64,000 nucleotides of DNA. Source: Deinococcus gobiensis I-0 (GTDB taxonomy: Bacteria > Deinococcota > Deinococci > Deinococcales > Deinococcaceae). Both the position numbers and the translations under genes were made by a program. Where the stretch lies: positions 301,001-365,000 of the forward strand of contig NC_017790.1 of assembly GCF_000252445.1 (NCBI RefSeq), given 5' to 3'. The notes beneath the pieces were generated by a model that searched no databases, was not told the DNA's origin, and worked only from the letters and a program-made list of their open reading frames with translations. This document shows positions 53,711-64,000 of the stretch, in pieces (the first letter of the stretch is position 1; each line of letters begins with the position of its first letter).

Positions 53711-53743
53711 AGGGGGGAGGGCCGCAGGTTGGCCCTCCCCCCT
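53711..53743 (+). terminator. Hairpin terminator of the oxidase operon
   Basis: A perfect 13-bp stem (53711-53723 with 53731-53743) and a 7-nt loop follow the oxidase stop. The T-run is short, so it may be a weak intrinsic terminator. Confidence 0.75.
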
Positions 53744-53764
53744 GCTTTGGCGCATGATCGGGGC

Positions 53765-54532
53765 ATGACCGACAGTGCCCGGCAGTTTGACGCCCAGGCC
53801 GACCGCTACGCCGCGAGCGAGGTGCACCGCGCCGGGGCCAGCCTTCCGGTCCTGCTGGAGTATGCCGCTCCCCGCCCGGACGACCTGGCCCTGGACGTGG
53901 CGACCGGCACCGGCAATACGGCCCTGGCCCTGGCGCCGCTGGTGGCCGAGGTCACGGGCGTGGACCTCGCCCGCAAGATGCTGGACCATGCCCGCCTCCG
54001 GGCCGGGGCCGAGGGACACGCCCACGCCCGCTTCGTGGAGGGGTCGGCCGAGGCGCTGCCCTATGCGGCCCGCTCGTTCACGCTGGTCACCTCGCGCCAT
54101 GCCCCCCACCATTTCCGGGACGCGGGGCAGTTTCTGGCCGAGGCCTGGCGGGTCCTGCGCCCCGGCGGGCGGCTGGTGCTGGCCGACCAGATCAGCCCCG
54201 ACCCCGAGACGCGCCGCTGGATAGACCGCTACCAGACCCTGCGCGACCCCAGCCACTTCACGCAGCGTACGGTGCAGGACTGGCGCGACTTGGCCGCGTC
54301 GGCGGGCTTCGCCTGGGTCCGGGACACCCTGGTGCCCTACCACCTGGAGTTCGCGTGGTGGACCGAGACGGCCGGGACCCCGGCGGCGGCCGTGGCCGAA
54401 CTGCGGGCGCTGGCGGCGGGCCTGACGCCTGAGCAGCGCGGGCGCGCCGGACTGGAATTCGGCCCGGACGGCGCGCTGCTGGCCCACACCGAGCCCATGC
54501 TGGTCGTGCGCCTAGAGAAGCCGAGGGGCTGA
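53765..54532 (+). CDS. Class I SAM-dependent methyltransferase (UbiE/Coq5-like)
   Basis: The 255-residue protein has the SAM-binding motif LALDVATGTGNTALALAP (about 39-56), the acidic loop VTGVDLARKML, a motif III-like VLRPGGRLVLADQIS and a C-terminal substrate domain. It could act on quinones or other small molecules; no partner gene fixes the substrate. The frame is open 12 codons upstream, but the ATG at 53765 gives the usual family start. CATGAT lies 6 nt upstream. It is convergent with gpsA. Confidence 0.87.
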   Translation: MTDSARQFDAQADRYAASEVHRAGASLPVLLEYAAPRPDDLALDVATGTGNTALALAPLVAEVTGVDLARKMLDHARLRAGAEGHAHARFVEGSAEALPYAARSFTLVTSRHAPHHFRDAGQFLAEAWRVLRPGGRLVLADQISPDPETRRWIDRYQTLRDPSHFTQRTVQDWRDLAASAGFAWVRDTLVPYHLEFAWWTETAGTPAAAVAELRALAAGLTPEQRGRAGLEFGPDGALLAHTEPMLVVRLEKPRG

Positions 54533-54539
54533 GGGGGCC

Positions 54540-55508
54540 TTACTCCGCCTTCGCCTCGCGTCCCATGAGTTCGCTCAGGCCGCGTGCAGGGGTCCACTCG
54601 CCCGCGCATACGCGCGCCACCGCCCGCACGATGGGCAGGTCGTGGCCGTGGGCACTGGCCCAGGCGTCGAGCAGCCCGGCGGTGCGCAGGCCCTCGACGG
54701 CCTTGCCGCCCATCTGCGGATTTTCGCCGCGCGCGATGGCCTCGCCGGCTGCGCGGTTGCGGCTGTGGGGGCTGGTGGCCGTGGCGATCAGGTCGCCCAG
54801 GCCGCTCAGGCCGTATACCGTGTCCTCCTGCGCGCCCAGGCTGGTCAGGTAGCGGCTCATCTCGCGCAGGCCCCGGGTCAGCAGCGAGGCCTTGGCGTTG
54901 TCGCCCAGGCGCAGGCCGTCGCCCAGGCCGGCAGCCAGGGCCATCACGTTTTTCAGCACGCCGCCCAGTTCCACACCCACGAGGTCGGTGCTGGTGTACA
55001 CGCGCAGGCTGGGGGACATCAGGGCCGCCTGCACCGCCCCGGCCAGCGCCTCGTCGCGGCTGGCGACCACGGTGGCCGCCGGCAGGCCGCGCCCGATCTC
55101 CTCGGCATGGTTGGGGCCACTCAGGACCGCCACCCGCGCGAAGCCCAGTCCGGCGGCCAGGTCGCTCAGTACGCCGCCGTCGGGGGCCAGGCCCTTGGCG
55201 CACAGCACCAGCCCCAGCGAGCGTGGCAAGGCCTCCAGCAGGTCGGGCACGCCCACGCTGGGCACGACCACCAGGGCGAAGGGAGCGCCGGCCACCGCCT
55301 CCTCCAGCCGGGCCGTGACCGTCACGCCGGGGGGCAGCGTCACGCCCGGCAGATACTCGCGGTTCTCGCGCACCTCGCCCAGCCGGGCGGCGAAGTCGGG
55401 TCGGCGGGCCCACAGGGTCGCCGGGCGACCGGCGCGGGTCGCCGCGACGGCCAGCGCGGTGCCCCAGCCGCCCGCGCCCAGTACCGGGACCGGCGCGGCG
55501 GGGGTCAC
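54540..55508 (-). CDS. gpsA: Glycerol-3-phosphate dehydrogenase [NAD(P)+]
   Basis: GpsA makes sn-glycerol-3-phosphate from dihydroxyacetone phosphate for phospholipids. The 322-residue protein has the nucleotide-binding [10 protein letters not shown] (11-20), [10 protein letters not shown], the catalytic lysine in [13 protein letters not shown], and the substrate site [20 protein letters not shown]. The GTG start overlaps the stop of the upstream methyltransferase by 4 bases. The longer open frame upstream is the shadow of that gene. Confidence 0.97.
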   Translation of the reverse strand: MTPAAPVPVLGAGGWGTALAVAATRAGRPATLWARRPDFAARLGEVRENREYLPGVTLPPGVTVTARLEEAVAGAPFALVVVPSVGVPDLLEALPRSLGLVLCAKGLAPDGGVLSDLAAGLGFARVAVLSGPNHAEEIGRGLPAATVVASRDEALAGAVQAALMSPSLRVYTSTDLVGVELGGVLKNVMALAAGLGDGLRLGDNAKASLLTRGLREMSRYLTSLGAQEDTVYGLSGLGDLIATATSPHSRNRAAGEAIARGENPQMGGKAVEGLRTAGLLDAWASAHGHDLPIVRAVARVCAGEWTPARGLSELMGREAKAE

Positions 55509-56269
55509 TGCGCCCCCGCAGCCCAGGCGAAGACCCAGATGCGCGGCGTCTCGGGGCCGGGGTCGGCGTAGTCGGGGTACTCCACGATCTCCCAGCGCGC
55601 GAAGCCGGCCGCCGAAAGCAGCGGGGCCACATCGGCGGGGTCGTAGCCGCGCTCGCGGTGCGTCTCGACGAACTCGCGCGACTCGCCCGAGTCCTCCAGC
55701 ACGCGGCAAAACGCCTGCACCACGCCCAGGTCGGTGTCGGGGTCGTGGTGGTGCGACCAGTGGTAGTGGACCTCCTGGCCGTTCGGGGCAGTCGCCAGAC
55801 CCTCGATGGCGTCGCCTTCCCACAGCTCCCGCACGCCCAGGCGGGTATTGAGGTCGCAGGCCAGCAGGCCGCCGGGCCGCAGATGCGCCGCCGCGCGCGC
55901 GAAGGCCCGTCCCAGGTCCTCCGGGGTCAGCAGGTTGTTCAGGCTGTCGAACACGCAGGTCACGAGGTCGAAGTGTCGGTCCAGCACGAAGCTCCGCAGG
56001 TCGCCCTGCTCGAAAGGCACGCGCGGCAGCCGCTCGCGGGCCAGCCGGAGCATCTCGGCGCTGCCGTCCAGGCCCGTGACCTCCAGGCCGGCCACCACGA
56101 GTTCGCGGGTCAGGCCGCCCGTACCGCAGGCGAGGTCCAGCGCCGAACGCGGCGTGAGGCCACCGTCACGGGCGTAACTCAGGATGAAGTCGGCCCAGGC
56201 GTCGTACTCGACATCCGCCATGATGGCGTCGTAGACCGCCGCCAGGGCCGTGAAGGGAGGATGCTGCAT
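55505..56269 (-). CDS. Class I SAM-dependent methyltransferase
   Basis: The 254-residue enzyme has the SAM motif [17 protein letters not shown], acidic loop [24 protein letters not shown] and [14 protein letters not shown]. The substrate is unknown. An in-frame GTG at 56276-56278 falls within a TACAGT hexamer (56277-56282, minus strand) that is 7 nt before the ATG at 56267-56269, so I take the ATG ([16 protein letters not shown]) and expect a leaderless mRNA. It is translationally coupled to gpsA. Confidence 0.9.
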   Translation of the reverse strand: MQHPPFTALAAVYDAIMADVEYDAWADFILSYARDGGLTPRSALDLACGTGGLTRELVVAGLEVTGLDGSAEMLRLARERLPRVPFEQGDLRSFVLDRHFDLVTCVFDSLNNLLTPEDLGRAFARAAAHLRPGGLLACDLNTRLGVRELWEGDAIEGLATAPNGQEVHYHWSHHHDPDTDLGVVQAFCRVLEDSGESREFVETHRERGYDPADVAPLLSAAGFARWEIVEYPDYADPGPETPRIWVFAWAAGAQ

Positions 56270-56401
56270 GACCGTCACTGTAACGGCTCAGGCGCAGTCT
56301 CAAGGGCGCCGTCAGCTTTCCGGTCCTGGCCGCCCTGAAATGTGCGCTCCGTGAGAAAAGGTCCGCTGGCTCCCCGGCGGGTGGCCGGGTACGGTGGACC
56401 T

Positions 56402-56866
56402 ATGAACAGAGTGATGCTGGCGACCGGTCTGAGTGCCCTGCTGCTGAGCGCGTGCAGCGTGGTGGGGACCCGCAGCGCGGCCGTGTCGGGCCAGCTGCGC
56501 GGCTTCAGCGCCGACCAGAACCTGCGCCTCGCACTGGTGGGGTACAACAACGGCCAGTACACCGCCGACGGCTCGCAGGCCCAGGTCATCGACAAGTTCC
56601 TGACGGGCGGCTACACCCTGACCCTGCCGCGCGACGTGCCCTACGGCACCTACCGCGTGATCGTGTTCCGTGACGCGAACAACGACGACCGCTACAACGC
56701 GGGCGATACGGTCCTGAGCCGCTACAGCGGCAAGCTGCTGGTCTATGCCGCGCGCGACAATGCCGTCTTCAACGGGACCAAATACGGCTGGAACATCTAC
56801 GACGGCAACACCGGCCAGATCCAGACGACCCTCCTGAACAACTACGACCTCCAGTCGGCCAACTGA
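56402..56866 (+). CDS. Hypothetical lipoprotein, 154 residues
   Basis: A lipoprotein signal peptide (MNRVMLATGLSALLLSAC, lipid-bearing C18) is followed by a beta-rich domain with FRDANNDDRYNAGDTVLSRYSG, which resembles the calcium-loop-containing segment of secreted beta-sandwich domains. Family is not recognised. TACGGT (56390-56395) lies 6 nt before the ATG, so the mRNA is probably leaderless. A long GC hairpin follows the stop. Confidence 0.83.
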   Translation: MNRVMLATGLSALLLSACSVVGTRSAAVSGQLRGFSADQNLRLALVGYNNGQYTADGSQAQVIDKFLTGGYTLTLPRDVPYGTYRVIVFRDANNDDRYNAGDTVLSRYSGKLLVYAARDNAVFNGTKYGWNIYDGNTGQIQTTLLNNYDLQSAN

Positions 56867-56873
56867 GTCGTGA

Positions 56874-56909
56874 GCCCCGGACCTCCCCCGGTGTGCGGGG
56901 GTCCGGGGC
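56874..56909. terminator. Bidirectional hairpin between convergent genes
   Basis: Outer arms GCCCCGG (56874-56880) and CCGGGGC (56903-56909) enclose further G/C pairing. It lies between the lipoprotein gene and the convergent binding-protein gene; there is no T-run. Confidence 0.6.
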
Positions 56910-56929
56910 CCGTGCGAGTGGCCCGGCCG

Positions 56930-57886
<957 letters not shown>

Positions 57887-58118
57887 GGGGCGAGTATAGG
57901 CACCGCGCCGGACCCTTCTGTGACCTTTATGCCACGCCGCGTCCGTCTGAGTGCGGGGTGAGGGCCGGGCGCTGGGGCCTGCACCTCCGGCTCAGGGGAC
58001 TGGCACGCGGCAGGAAATGGGGTAGGATACAGGGTACGGCCTGAGCGGCGCGCAAGCACTTGCCGCAGCCGCGACATAGGACAGCCCTGTGCGAGAGCAG
58101 GGCACAAAGGAGCACAGC

Positions 58119-58868
58119 ATGACGAATCCCGAAGACCAGCAGCAGGCGGCGGCTCAGACGCACGACGCGACCCCCGCAGAACTGCGCGACGTTCTGCCCG
58201 AACTGCAGGGCGAACCCGACGAGGACCCGGTTCTCGACGCCCAGGAGGCCGAGGCCGAGGGCACCGAACTGGCTGCCCAGGGTGAAGGCGAAGGCGAAGA
58301 CGGCGAAGACGAGTACATCGACGCCGACGACCTGATTGACCTGCTGAACGAACTCAAGACCATGATCGAGGCTCAGGGCAAGGAAATCCGTGGCCTGCGC
58401 CGTGAGATGCGCGAAATGCGCGAGTCGCAGGGCAGCCAGGGCGGCTTCCGTGGCGGCGACCGTCCCAGCGGCGACCGCCCGAGCTTCGGCGGCGACCGCG
58501 GCGGCGACCGTGGCGGTTTCCGTCCCCGTGAAGACCGCGGCGGCTACGGCGGCGGCGACCGTGGCGGCCAGGGCGGCGGCTTCCGCCCCCGTGAAGACCG
58601 CGGCGGCTACGGCGGGGGCGACCGTGGCGGCTTCCGTGGCAACGACCGCGGCGGCGACCGTCCGAGCTTCGGCGGCGACCGTGGCGGCCAGGGCGGCTTC
58701 CGCCCCCGTGAAGACCGTGGCGGCGACCGTCCGAGCTTCGGTGGCGACCGTGGCGGCCAGGGCGGCGACTTCCGCCCCCGCGAGGACCGTGGCGGCGACC
58801 AGGGCGAGTTCCGCCCCCGCGCCCGCGCCGACCGTGGCTGGACCAACCGCCGCACCGACGAGGAATAA
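58119..58868 (+). CDS. RGG-repeat low-complexity protein
   Basis: The 249-residue protein has an acidic N-terminal part (about 1-75), a short helical segment likely to form a coiled coil (about 68-102; [20 protein letters not shown]), and an Arg/Gly-rich disordered tail (about 107-249) with FRPREDRGG four times and [11 protein letters not shown] three times. Such RGG/FGG tails bind RNA and can drive condensate formation in eukaryotes. Role in Deinococcus is unknown to me. AAAGGAG lies 8 nt before the ATG; TAGGAT (58023-58028) is a possible -10. Confidence 0.88.
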   Translation: MTNPEDQQQAAAQTHDATPAELRDVLPELQGEPDEDPVLDAQEAEAEGTELAAQGEGEGEDGEDEYIDADDLIDLLNELKTMIEAQGKEIRGLRREMREMRESQGSQGGFRGGDRPSGDRPSFGGDRGGDRGGFRPREDRGGYGGGDRGGQGGGFRPREDRGGYGGGDRGGFRGNDRGGDRPSFGGDRGGQGGFRPREDRGGDRPSFGGDRGGQGGDFRPREDRGGDQGEFRPRARADRGWTNRRTDEE

Positions 58869-58875
58869 CCTCTGA

Positions 58876-58914
58876 GCGACAGGGCCGCCTCCGATATGGG
58901 GGCGGCCCTGTCGC
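58876..58914. terminator. Bidirectional hairpin between RGG-protein gene and APH-like gene
   Basis: A perfect 14-bp inverted repeat (58876-58889 with 58901-58914) with an 11-nt loop lies between two convergent genes. Confidence 0.75.
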
Positions 58915-58933
58915 CGTTCCGTTCCGGGTCGCC

Positions 58934-59716
58934 TCAGAACAGTTCGTCGAGCAGCTGGTAGTAGGCGAGTTTGTGTGGGTCCACCAGGGCGCGGCCATAC
59001 TGGTCGAGAAAGGCTTCGGCATGCTCCGGGCCGAGGTTGCGCGCGGCGCTGCGGTAGGCCAGCGCGAGGTCGGCGTGACGGTCCGCGATACCCGCCCGGC
59101 CCACGTCCACGAAACCCTCGACGTACTCGCCCGCCACCAGCAGGTTCGGCAGGCAGGGGTCGCCGTGCGTCACCACGAGGTCCTCCTGCCCCGGCCGGGT
59201 GCGCGCCAGTTCGTTGAAGACGCTGGTGGCCGTGCGCCCGCTGCGCGACACGTCGAAATCGGTCTCGTCCACCACGCCCGCCGCTACGCGTTCGCGGGCC
59301 AGGGGCAGGGTCACCGCCAGGGTCATGGTGAAGGGGCAGTCGCGCAGCGGCAGGGCGTGCAGCTCGCGCAGCGCCCGCGCCAGCAGTCCGGCCATGCGCG
59401 CCGGGTGCAGCGCAGCGTCGGGGTCGCTCATGGGAATCCCCGGCAGGCGCGTCATGGCGAGGTAATCGAAGTCGCCCTCCGACTCCAGGCCCACCACCGC
59501 CGGAACCGGGACGCGCCCGGCGAGGTAGCGCAGCCGCTCGCGCTCCTGGGGCAGGGTGCTGACCGGCAGGCCGCCGCGCGACTGCACCTTCACCACATGC
59601 CGTGACGAGCGCCACACGCCCGCGCCGCTGTGGCCCAGGGTGACGCGCTCCCAGCGGGCGGCGGGCAGGACGCGGCGCAGGCCGCCGGGCAGGGTCAGGG
59701 CGTCGGGCAGGGTCAT
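58934..59716 (-). CDS. Aminoglycoside 3'-phosphotransferase-like kinase
   Basis: The 260-residue protein has the APH signature: catalytic loop THGDPCLPN (H184, D186, N191) and the metal-binding aspartate in GFVDVGR (D204), plus an N-lobe lysine in VVKVQSR. The [17 protein letters not shown] continuation is typical of APH(3'). Such enzymes phosphorylate aminoglycosides, but chromosomal homologues may serve other roles, and no resistance can be claimed. TATCTT (59723-59728, minus strand) lies 6 nt before the ATG. It has no mobile-element flank. Confidence 0.9.
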   Translation of the reverse strand: MTLPDALTLPGGLRRVLPAARWERVTLGHSGAGVWRSSRHVVKVQSRGGLPVSTLPQERERLRYLAGRVPVPAVVGLESEGDFDYLAMTRLPGIPMSDPDAALHPARMAGLLARALRELHALPLRDCPFTMTLAVTLPLARERVAAGVVDETDFDVSRSGRTATSVFNELARTRPGQEDLVVTHGDPCLPNLLVAGEYVEGFVDVGRAGIADRHADLALAYRSAARNLGPEHAEAFLDQYGRALVDPHKLAYYQLLDELF

Positions 59717-59775
59717 GAAGGGAAGATAGGCCAGGAACGGACCCGCGAAGGGCGCGCCCGCCCCAGGATAGGAAC

Positions 59776-60465
59776 GTGTTTCGCGACAAACCGGCCAAGG
59801 CGCAGCCGTCCCCTCTCCAGGACGACTGGTTCAGTGTGCTGATCGGCCGCACCCGTTTCGTGGTCTTCATCGCCGTGATCGCCGTGCTGCTGGTGGCCTT
59901 CAGCCTGTTTCTCCAGGGCACCTGGGTCGCGCTCGAAACCATCTACGAGACGTGGCGCGACCTGTTCGGGCAGCGCGAGGACAGCACCACGAGCGAGCTG
60001 GCCGTCCAGTTTCTGGAGGTCGTGAGCACCATGCTCAAGGCGGTGGTGTTCTACATCATCGGGGTGGGCCTCTACAGCCTGTTCATCCGGCCGCTGAACC
60101 TCACGTCGGCGCTGGGGGTCGAGACGCTGGCCGACCTGGAACAGAAGGTCGTGTCGGTGATCGTGGTGATTCTGGGGGTCACTTTTCTGGAGCATTTCAT
60201 CCGCTGGCAGGAGCCGCTGGAGACGCTGTATTTCGCGGGAGCGCTGGCGCTGGCGGGTGGCGCGCTCGTGGCCTTCCAGTATGTCCACCGGCGTCAGGGC
60301 AGCGACCTGCAACAGCCCGAGGCCAAGCTGCGTGCCCGGCGCGAGCTGTTCGAGCACGGCAACGAGCAGCGCCAGATCGGGGAGCGCGACGTACAGCGCG
60401 CCGAGGACGCCACGCGGGCCAAGCTGGAGGGCCGGGTGGACGGCGGAGACGGGGGCGGCGACTAG
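59776..60465 (+). CDS. YqhA/UPF0114-family membrane protein
   Basis: The 229-residue protein has three to four membrane helices ([35 protein letters not shown]) and the conserved [21 protein letters not shown] segment of the YqhA family, whose function is unknown. The C-terminal 60 residues are charged and coiled-coil-like. The start is GTG with AGGATAGGA upstream. It is divergent from the APH-like gene with 59 bp between. Confidence 0.85.
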   Translation: MFRDKPAKAQPSPLQDDWFSVLIGRTRFVVFIAVIAVLLVAFSLFLQGTWVALETIYETWRDLFGQREDSTTSELAVQFLEVVSTMLKAVVFYIIGVGLYSLFIRPLNLTSALGVETLADLEQKVVSVIVVILGVTFLEHFIRWQEPLETLYFAGALALAGGALVAFQYVHRRQGSDLQQPEAKLRARRELFEHGNEQRQIGERDVQRAEDATRAKLEGRVDGGDGGGD

Positions 60466-60537
60466 GACTAGGCGGCGCGCCCCCCTTGCGGGTGCACCTT
60501 CCACTTCCGGAAGGCCGCTGCGGATACACTGTTCAGA

Positions 60538-61425
60538 ATGAAGGTTGGTCTGCTTGAATCGCGCGCGGCGCGCCTGTCGGGGTACTGGGCGGCATATCTG
60601 CGGGAACTGGGTGTCGAGCTGACGTCGCCGGGTCTGGGCGACGACGAGGCCCTGGCCCTGGGCCGCGAGAGCCTGCCGCAGGAGCCGGTGACGGTGCAAC
60701 TCGCCCTGGGGCGCGTGCTGGCGCTGGGCCGGGTGGACGCCGCCCTGGTGTCCCAGCTGCCCGCCGTGTCCGGAGACGCCTGGGGCGAGGCCCTGACCGA
60801 GCTGCTGCCCCGGCGGCTCAGCGGCCTGCCCGCCCTGATCGCCCTGCCGGACCTCCCGGCCGAGCCCGGCGAAACCGAGCGCGTGGCCGCCGAGATCGGC
60901 CTGCGGCTCTCGCCGGGGGGCGGCCGGGTGCGGCTGGCCCTCGACCGCGCCAAGCCGCTCGCGGCCGGACCGAAGGCCGAAATGCCCCCCCTGACCCGCG
61001 CCTCGCACGCGACGGTCGGCGTGATCGGGCCGCGCGCCCTGCTCGACGAACCGGTGCTGGCCGCCGGACTGCGCGCCGCGCTGGAAAGTCTGGAACTGCA
61101 CGCCGTGTACAGCAGCGACCTGCCGCTGACCGAGGTCTTCAAGCGTGCCGAGCGCATGGAGAACGCCGCCCGCGCCCAGAACGGCGACCGCGAACTGTTC
61201 GGCGCGGCCTCGCTGCTGGGCGGCAAGAGCATGGTGCGCGGCCTGGTGTTCGTGGCCCCGGCGCGCGACGGCGCGACCCACGCGTCCCTCTCGCGGATCG
61301 CCGCGAAGATGCACAAACCCACGCTCCTGCTGGACCTCGACGCGGGGCAGGGCGGCGGCCCCAAACTGCGGGCCTTCGCCGAGCGCCTCCAGCACGGCGC
61401 GGCGATCCGCGAGGCCGGCGAATGA
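60538..61425 (+). CDS. Hypothetical protein, faintly like DUF2229 dehydratase-activase relatives
   Basis: The 295-residue protein starts [20 protein letters not shown], a layout recalling the DUF2229 segment of acyl-CoA dehydratase activase-related proteins ([11 protein letters not shown], later [17 protein letters not shown]), but it lacks the iron-sulfur cysteines of those enzymes; there is no cysteine at all. The resemblance is weak and from memory. TACACT (60525-60530) lies 7 nt before the ATG. It overlaps the next small membrane protein by 4 bases (ATGA). Confidence 0.75.
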   Translation: MKVGLLESRAARLSGYWAAYLRELGVELTSPGLGDDEALALGRESLPQEPVTVQLALGRVLALGRVDAALVSQLPAVSGDAWGEALTELLPRRLSGLPALIALPDLPAEPGETERVAAEIGLRLSPGGGRVRLALDRAKPLAAGPKAEMPPLTRASHATVGVIGPRALLDEPVLAAGLRAALESLELHAVYSSDLPLTEVFKRAERMENAARAQNGDRELFGAASLLGGKSMVRGLVFVAPARDGATHASLSRIAAKMHKPTLLLDLDAGQGGGPKLRAFAERLQHGAAIREAGE

Positions 61426-61796
61426 AGAACTTCCGGCCCTGGGTGTGGCTGACCACCGCCGACCCCGCGCCCGGCTTCACGACCAACAAACTCCTGAAGC
61501 TGGCCGTGCGGGTGCTGCTGTTCGCCATCGTCGCCACACTCGTCAGCGGGGTGCTGGGCCTCACGCCGCTACGGCCCTACCTGAACACGTGGTGGGGCAG
61601 CATGCTGCTGGTCTTCGTGCTGTACATCCCCTTCGCGCGTTTCATGACCATCGACACCTTCGCGCCGCGCCGCGAACCCCTGCGCCCGGCCGGGGCGGCG
61701 GGCAGCCGCAGCGGGAGCAGTGCCCAGCGCCGCAAGGAACGCAACCGCTATGCGGGCGTGCGCAAGAGCGGCCCCAAATACGGCGGCCGCCGCTAG
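61422..61796 (+). CDS. Small hypothetical membrane protein, 124 residues
   Basis: Two membrane helices (about 25-50 and 58-75; [34 protein letters not shown]) are followed by a very basic Arg/Ser/Gly tail ([25 protein letters not shown]). The tail could contact RNA or membrane lipids. I do not recognise it. Translational coupling to the upstream protein points to a joint role. A terminator hairpin follows at 61811-61848. Confidence 0.78.
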   Translation: MKNFRPWVWLTTADPAPGFTTNKLLKLAVRVLLFAIVATLVSGVLGLTPLRPYLNTWWGSMLLVFVLYIPFARFMTIDTFAPRREPLRPAGAAGSRSGSSAQRRKERNRYAGVRKSGPKYGGRR

Positions 61797-61810
61797 GCCC
61801 CGCCAGGCCA

Positions 61811-61848
61811 GAAGGAGGCGACCCCCGGTCGGTGGGTGCGCCTCCTTC
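61811..61848 (+). terminator. Hairpin terminator after the small membrane protein gene
   Basis: A 10-bp perfect stem (61811-61820 with 61839-61848) is followed by TTCTTG, a T-rich tail. Confidence 0.78.
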
Positions 61849-61857
61849 TTCTTGTGC

Positions 61858-61945
61858 TCTCAGCGGTATTCCGCTCCGCCGTCCTTCCTCGGTGCTCGCT
61901 CCGCTCGGTTCAGAGGGACCAGGGGCTACCCTCGGTCCCTCTGAA
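61858..61945. repeat. Palindromic intergenic element, probably dispersed
   Basis: A perfect 12-bp inverted repeat (61909-61920 with 61934-61945) and a preceding C/G-rich block lie between two convergent genes. The style resembles small dispersed repeats of Deinococcus genomes. Only one copy is present in this window. Confidence 0.5.
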
Positions 61946-61954
61946 TCCTGCTTC

Positions 61955-63151
61955 TCAGCGCAGGCTGTCGGCAGTGACGGTCTTGATGGTCACGATGCTC
62001 GCCTTGGCGTCGGCGCCCAGGCGCATGACCAGCACGCGCGAACGCATCCGCTCGCCGCTGGCGTCGAAGGCCACGGGGCCGGAGACGCTGTCGCACAGCA
62101 GGGCGCTCTTGTTCACGCAGGCGGCGAAGTTCACCTTGCGCACGGCGTCGCTCACCTGGGCGCGGGTGGGCAGGGCGCCGCCGGCCTTCAGGGTGGTGTT
62201 CATGGCGCTCAGCAGCGCGTTGGTGGCGTCGTAGGCCATCATCGCGACGCCGCTGGGGGCCGTCTTGTACTTGGCCTGGTACTGGCGGGCGAAGACCTCG
62301 CTGCCCGAGTAGGCGCTCACGGGGCCGAAGCCGGTCGAGTACACCACGCCGGTCGCGCTGCCGCCCGCGCGCTGGGCGAAGCTGGGCGAGTCGAGGCCGT
62401 CGCCGCCCATGAACACGGCCTTGACGCCCGCCGCGCGCAGCGCCTTGACGAGCGCCGAGCCGATGTCGTCGGTGCCGCCGTAGTACACGACGTCGGGGGC
62501 CGCCTCGCTGACCTTCTTGACGGCCGCCGCGATGCCCGCCGGGTCGGACGCGCCCGCGTAGCCGCTCAGGGCGATGTTGCGGCGCTTGAGGTTGGCCTGG
62601 AGGGTCGTCGCCAGTCCGTTGCCGTAGGCGGTGTTGTCGGAGATCACGAAGACGTTCTTGGCCCCGACCTCTTCTTGCAGGTAGGTCGCGGCGGCTACCG
62701 CCTGCGCGCGGTCGGGGGCGACGACGCGGCTGAAGGAGTTCCAGTCGTGGCCCGTCAGGGCGTCGTTGGTGCTCGCGGGCGAGACGCTCGCCAGCCGCGC
62801 CGGCTCGAAGGCCTGGGCCAGCACGTTCGAGACGCTGGAGTTCAGGGCCCCGACCACGCCCACGATGCTGTTGTCGGCCAGGATGTCACGGGCGATGCTG
62901 CCCGCGCGGGTCGCCGAGGCCTGGTCGTCGAAGGGGGCCAGCACGAGGTCGTAGCCCTGCGACTTGAAGGTGCGGACCTTCGCCTCGATGGCCAGTTCGG
63001 CGCCGCGCCGCACTTCGGTCCCGATGGGCGCGAGGCTGCCCGACAGCGGGCTGACCGTGGCCACCTTGATGGTCGCTGCCTGCGCCGCGCCCGGCAGCAG
63101 GGCAAGGGTCAGAAGGGTCAGGACGGTACGGGCAGGGGTCGGCTTGGGCAT
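61955..63151 (-). CDS. Branched-chain amino-acid ABC transporter binding protein (LivK-like)
   Basis: The 398-residue secreted protein has a signal peptide ([25 protein letters not shown]) and the type I periplasmic binding fold of LivJ/Liv[61 protein letters not shown] and [12 protein letters not shown]. It binds leucine-type amino acids or related compounds. No transporter genes adjoin. The ATG at 63149-63151 lies 7 nt after TATAGG (63159-63164, minus strand), likely leaderless; the 9-codon upstream extension is excluded. Confidence 0.92.
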   Translation of the reverse strand: MPKPTPARTVLTLLTLALLPGAAQAATIKVATVSPLSGSLAPIGTEVRRGAELAIEAKVRTFKSQGYDLVLAPFDDQASATRAGSIARDILADNSIVGVVGALNSSVSNVLAQAFEPARLASVSPASTNDALTGHDWNSFSRVVAPDRAQAVAAATYLQEEVGAKNVFVISDNTAYGNGLATTLQANLKRRNIALSGYAGASDPAGIAAAVKKVSEAAPDVVYYGGTDDIGSALVKALRAAGVKAVFMGGDGLDSPSFAQRAGGSATGVVYSTGFGPVSAYSGSEVFARQYQAKYKTAPSGVAMMAYDATNALLSAMNTTLKAGGALPTRAQVSDAVRKVNFAACVNKSALLCDSVSGPVAFDASGERMRSRVLVMRLGADAKASIVTIKTVTADSLR

Positions 63152-63406
63152 GACCGACCCTATAGAGAACGCCTCCACGCAAGTCTTACGCCTCCTCCTT
63201 AAAGAAAAGGCGTGCCGGGAGGTGCTCCGGGGCGCAGCTGCCCCTGGGGCGACGGGATTGTGTAGGCAGCATAACCCCTGCTTTTCGGGTGCGGGACGCA
63301 GATGCGGCGAATCTGACGGAGGACCGCCGCCGCGCAGTCAGAAGGCTGTCATTCTCCGGCCCGTACCGGACAGGGCCACGCCCCTAGCATTCCTGAGCCG
63401 GGCGTG

Positions 63407-63423
63407 TTATGTTATTTACATAA
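63407..63423 (+). promoter_or_regulatory. Radiation/desiccation response motif (DdrO operator) of ddrB
   Basis: The 17-bp TTATGTTATTTACATAA has perfect 6-bp arms and matches the known RDRM palindrome of Deinococcus DNA-damage genes. It overlaps the likely -10 (TATGTT, 63408-63413) and runs into the ribosome site AAGGAGG (63422-63428), 12 nt before the ddrB ATG. DdrO from 20889 is the expected repressor; cleavage by IrrE after damage would open it. Confidence 0.93.
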
Positions 63424-63435
63424 GGAGGCCGCTTC

Positions 63436-64000
<565 letters not shown>

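Overview
The window is high-GC chromosomal DNA from a Deinococcus species. The strongest indicators are DdrO (XRE-type repressor of the radiation/desiccation response, 20889-21278), DdrB (single-strand-binding DNA-repair protein, truncated by the right edge at 63436) with a textbook radiation/desiccation response motif in front of it, an SLH-coiled-coil-barrel SlpA outer-membrane protein, a V-type ATP synthase, and the gene neighbourhood slpA-ppaC-folC-ddrO. No mobile element, CRISPR array, tRNA or rRNA gene was found. Many genes have a TANNNT -10 hexamer only 6-7 nt before the start codon, the leaderless-mRNA arrangement known from Deinococcus.

Layout: 0-3 kb is the 3' end of the V-ATPase operon (A, B, D). 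3-9 kb, minus strand, holds an HD hydrolase, a PrsW-like protease, ruvC and a three-gene peptide ABC transporter (binding protein, DppB, DppC). 9-13 kb holds an IscA/ErpA-type Fe-S protein and a bc1-like complex (cytochrome c, Rieske, cytochrome b). 13-21 kb holds a NarL-type regulator, slpA, manganese pyrophosphatase, folC and ddrO. 21-28.6 kb holds a repeat-containing membrane protein, moaC, a YceD homologue, a BCP-type peroxiredoxin, der and a beta-lactamase-fold hydrolase. 28.6-43 kb holds alaS, a DUF11 surface protein, a two-domain response regulator, an amidohydrolase, a YebC homologue, mltG, a PfkB kinase, gatB and an alpha/beta hydrolase. 44-54 kb holds a MoxR-like ATPase, panB and the terminal-oxidase cluster (DUF420, ctaA, ctaB, coxB, fused coxA-coxC). 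54-64 kb holds two methyltransferases, gpsA, a lipoprotein, two orphan binding proteins, an RGG-repeat protein, an APH-like kinase, small membrane proteins and ddrB.

The genes form coherent modules: ATP synthase, bc complex and caa3-type oxidase with its heme A maturation enzymes make a respiratory chain; DdrO/DdrB and RuvC belong to DNA repair; SlpA, MltG and the DUF11 protein belong to the envelope.

The most unusual items not explained by standard annotation are (i) two tandem copies of a strong promoter followed immediately by a terminator-like hairpin in the gap upstream of der (26934-27173), (ii) a perfect 31-bp inverted repeat whose arms each end in the start codon of a divergent gene (43881-43954), (iii) a small protein made of six exact 22-residue repeats (43952-44449), and (iv) a membrane protein with six 23-26-residue N-terminal repeats joined to a bactofilin-like segment (21346-23040).
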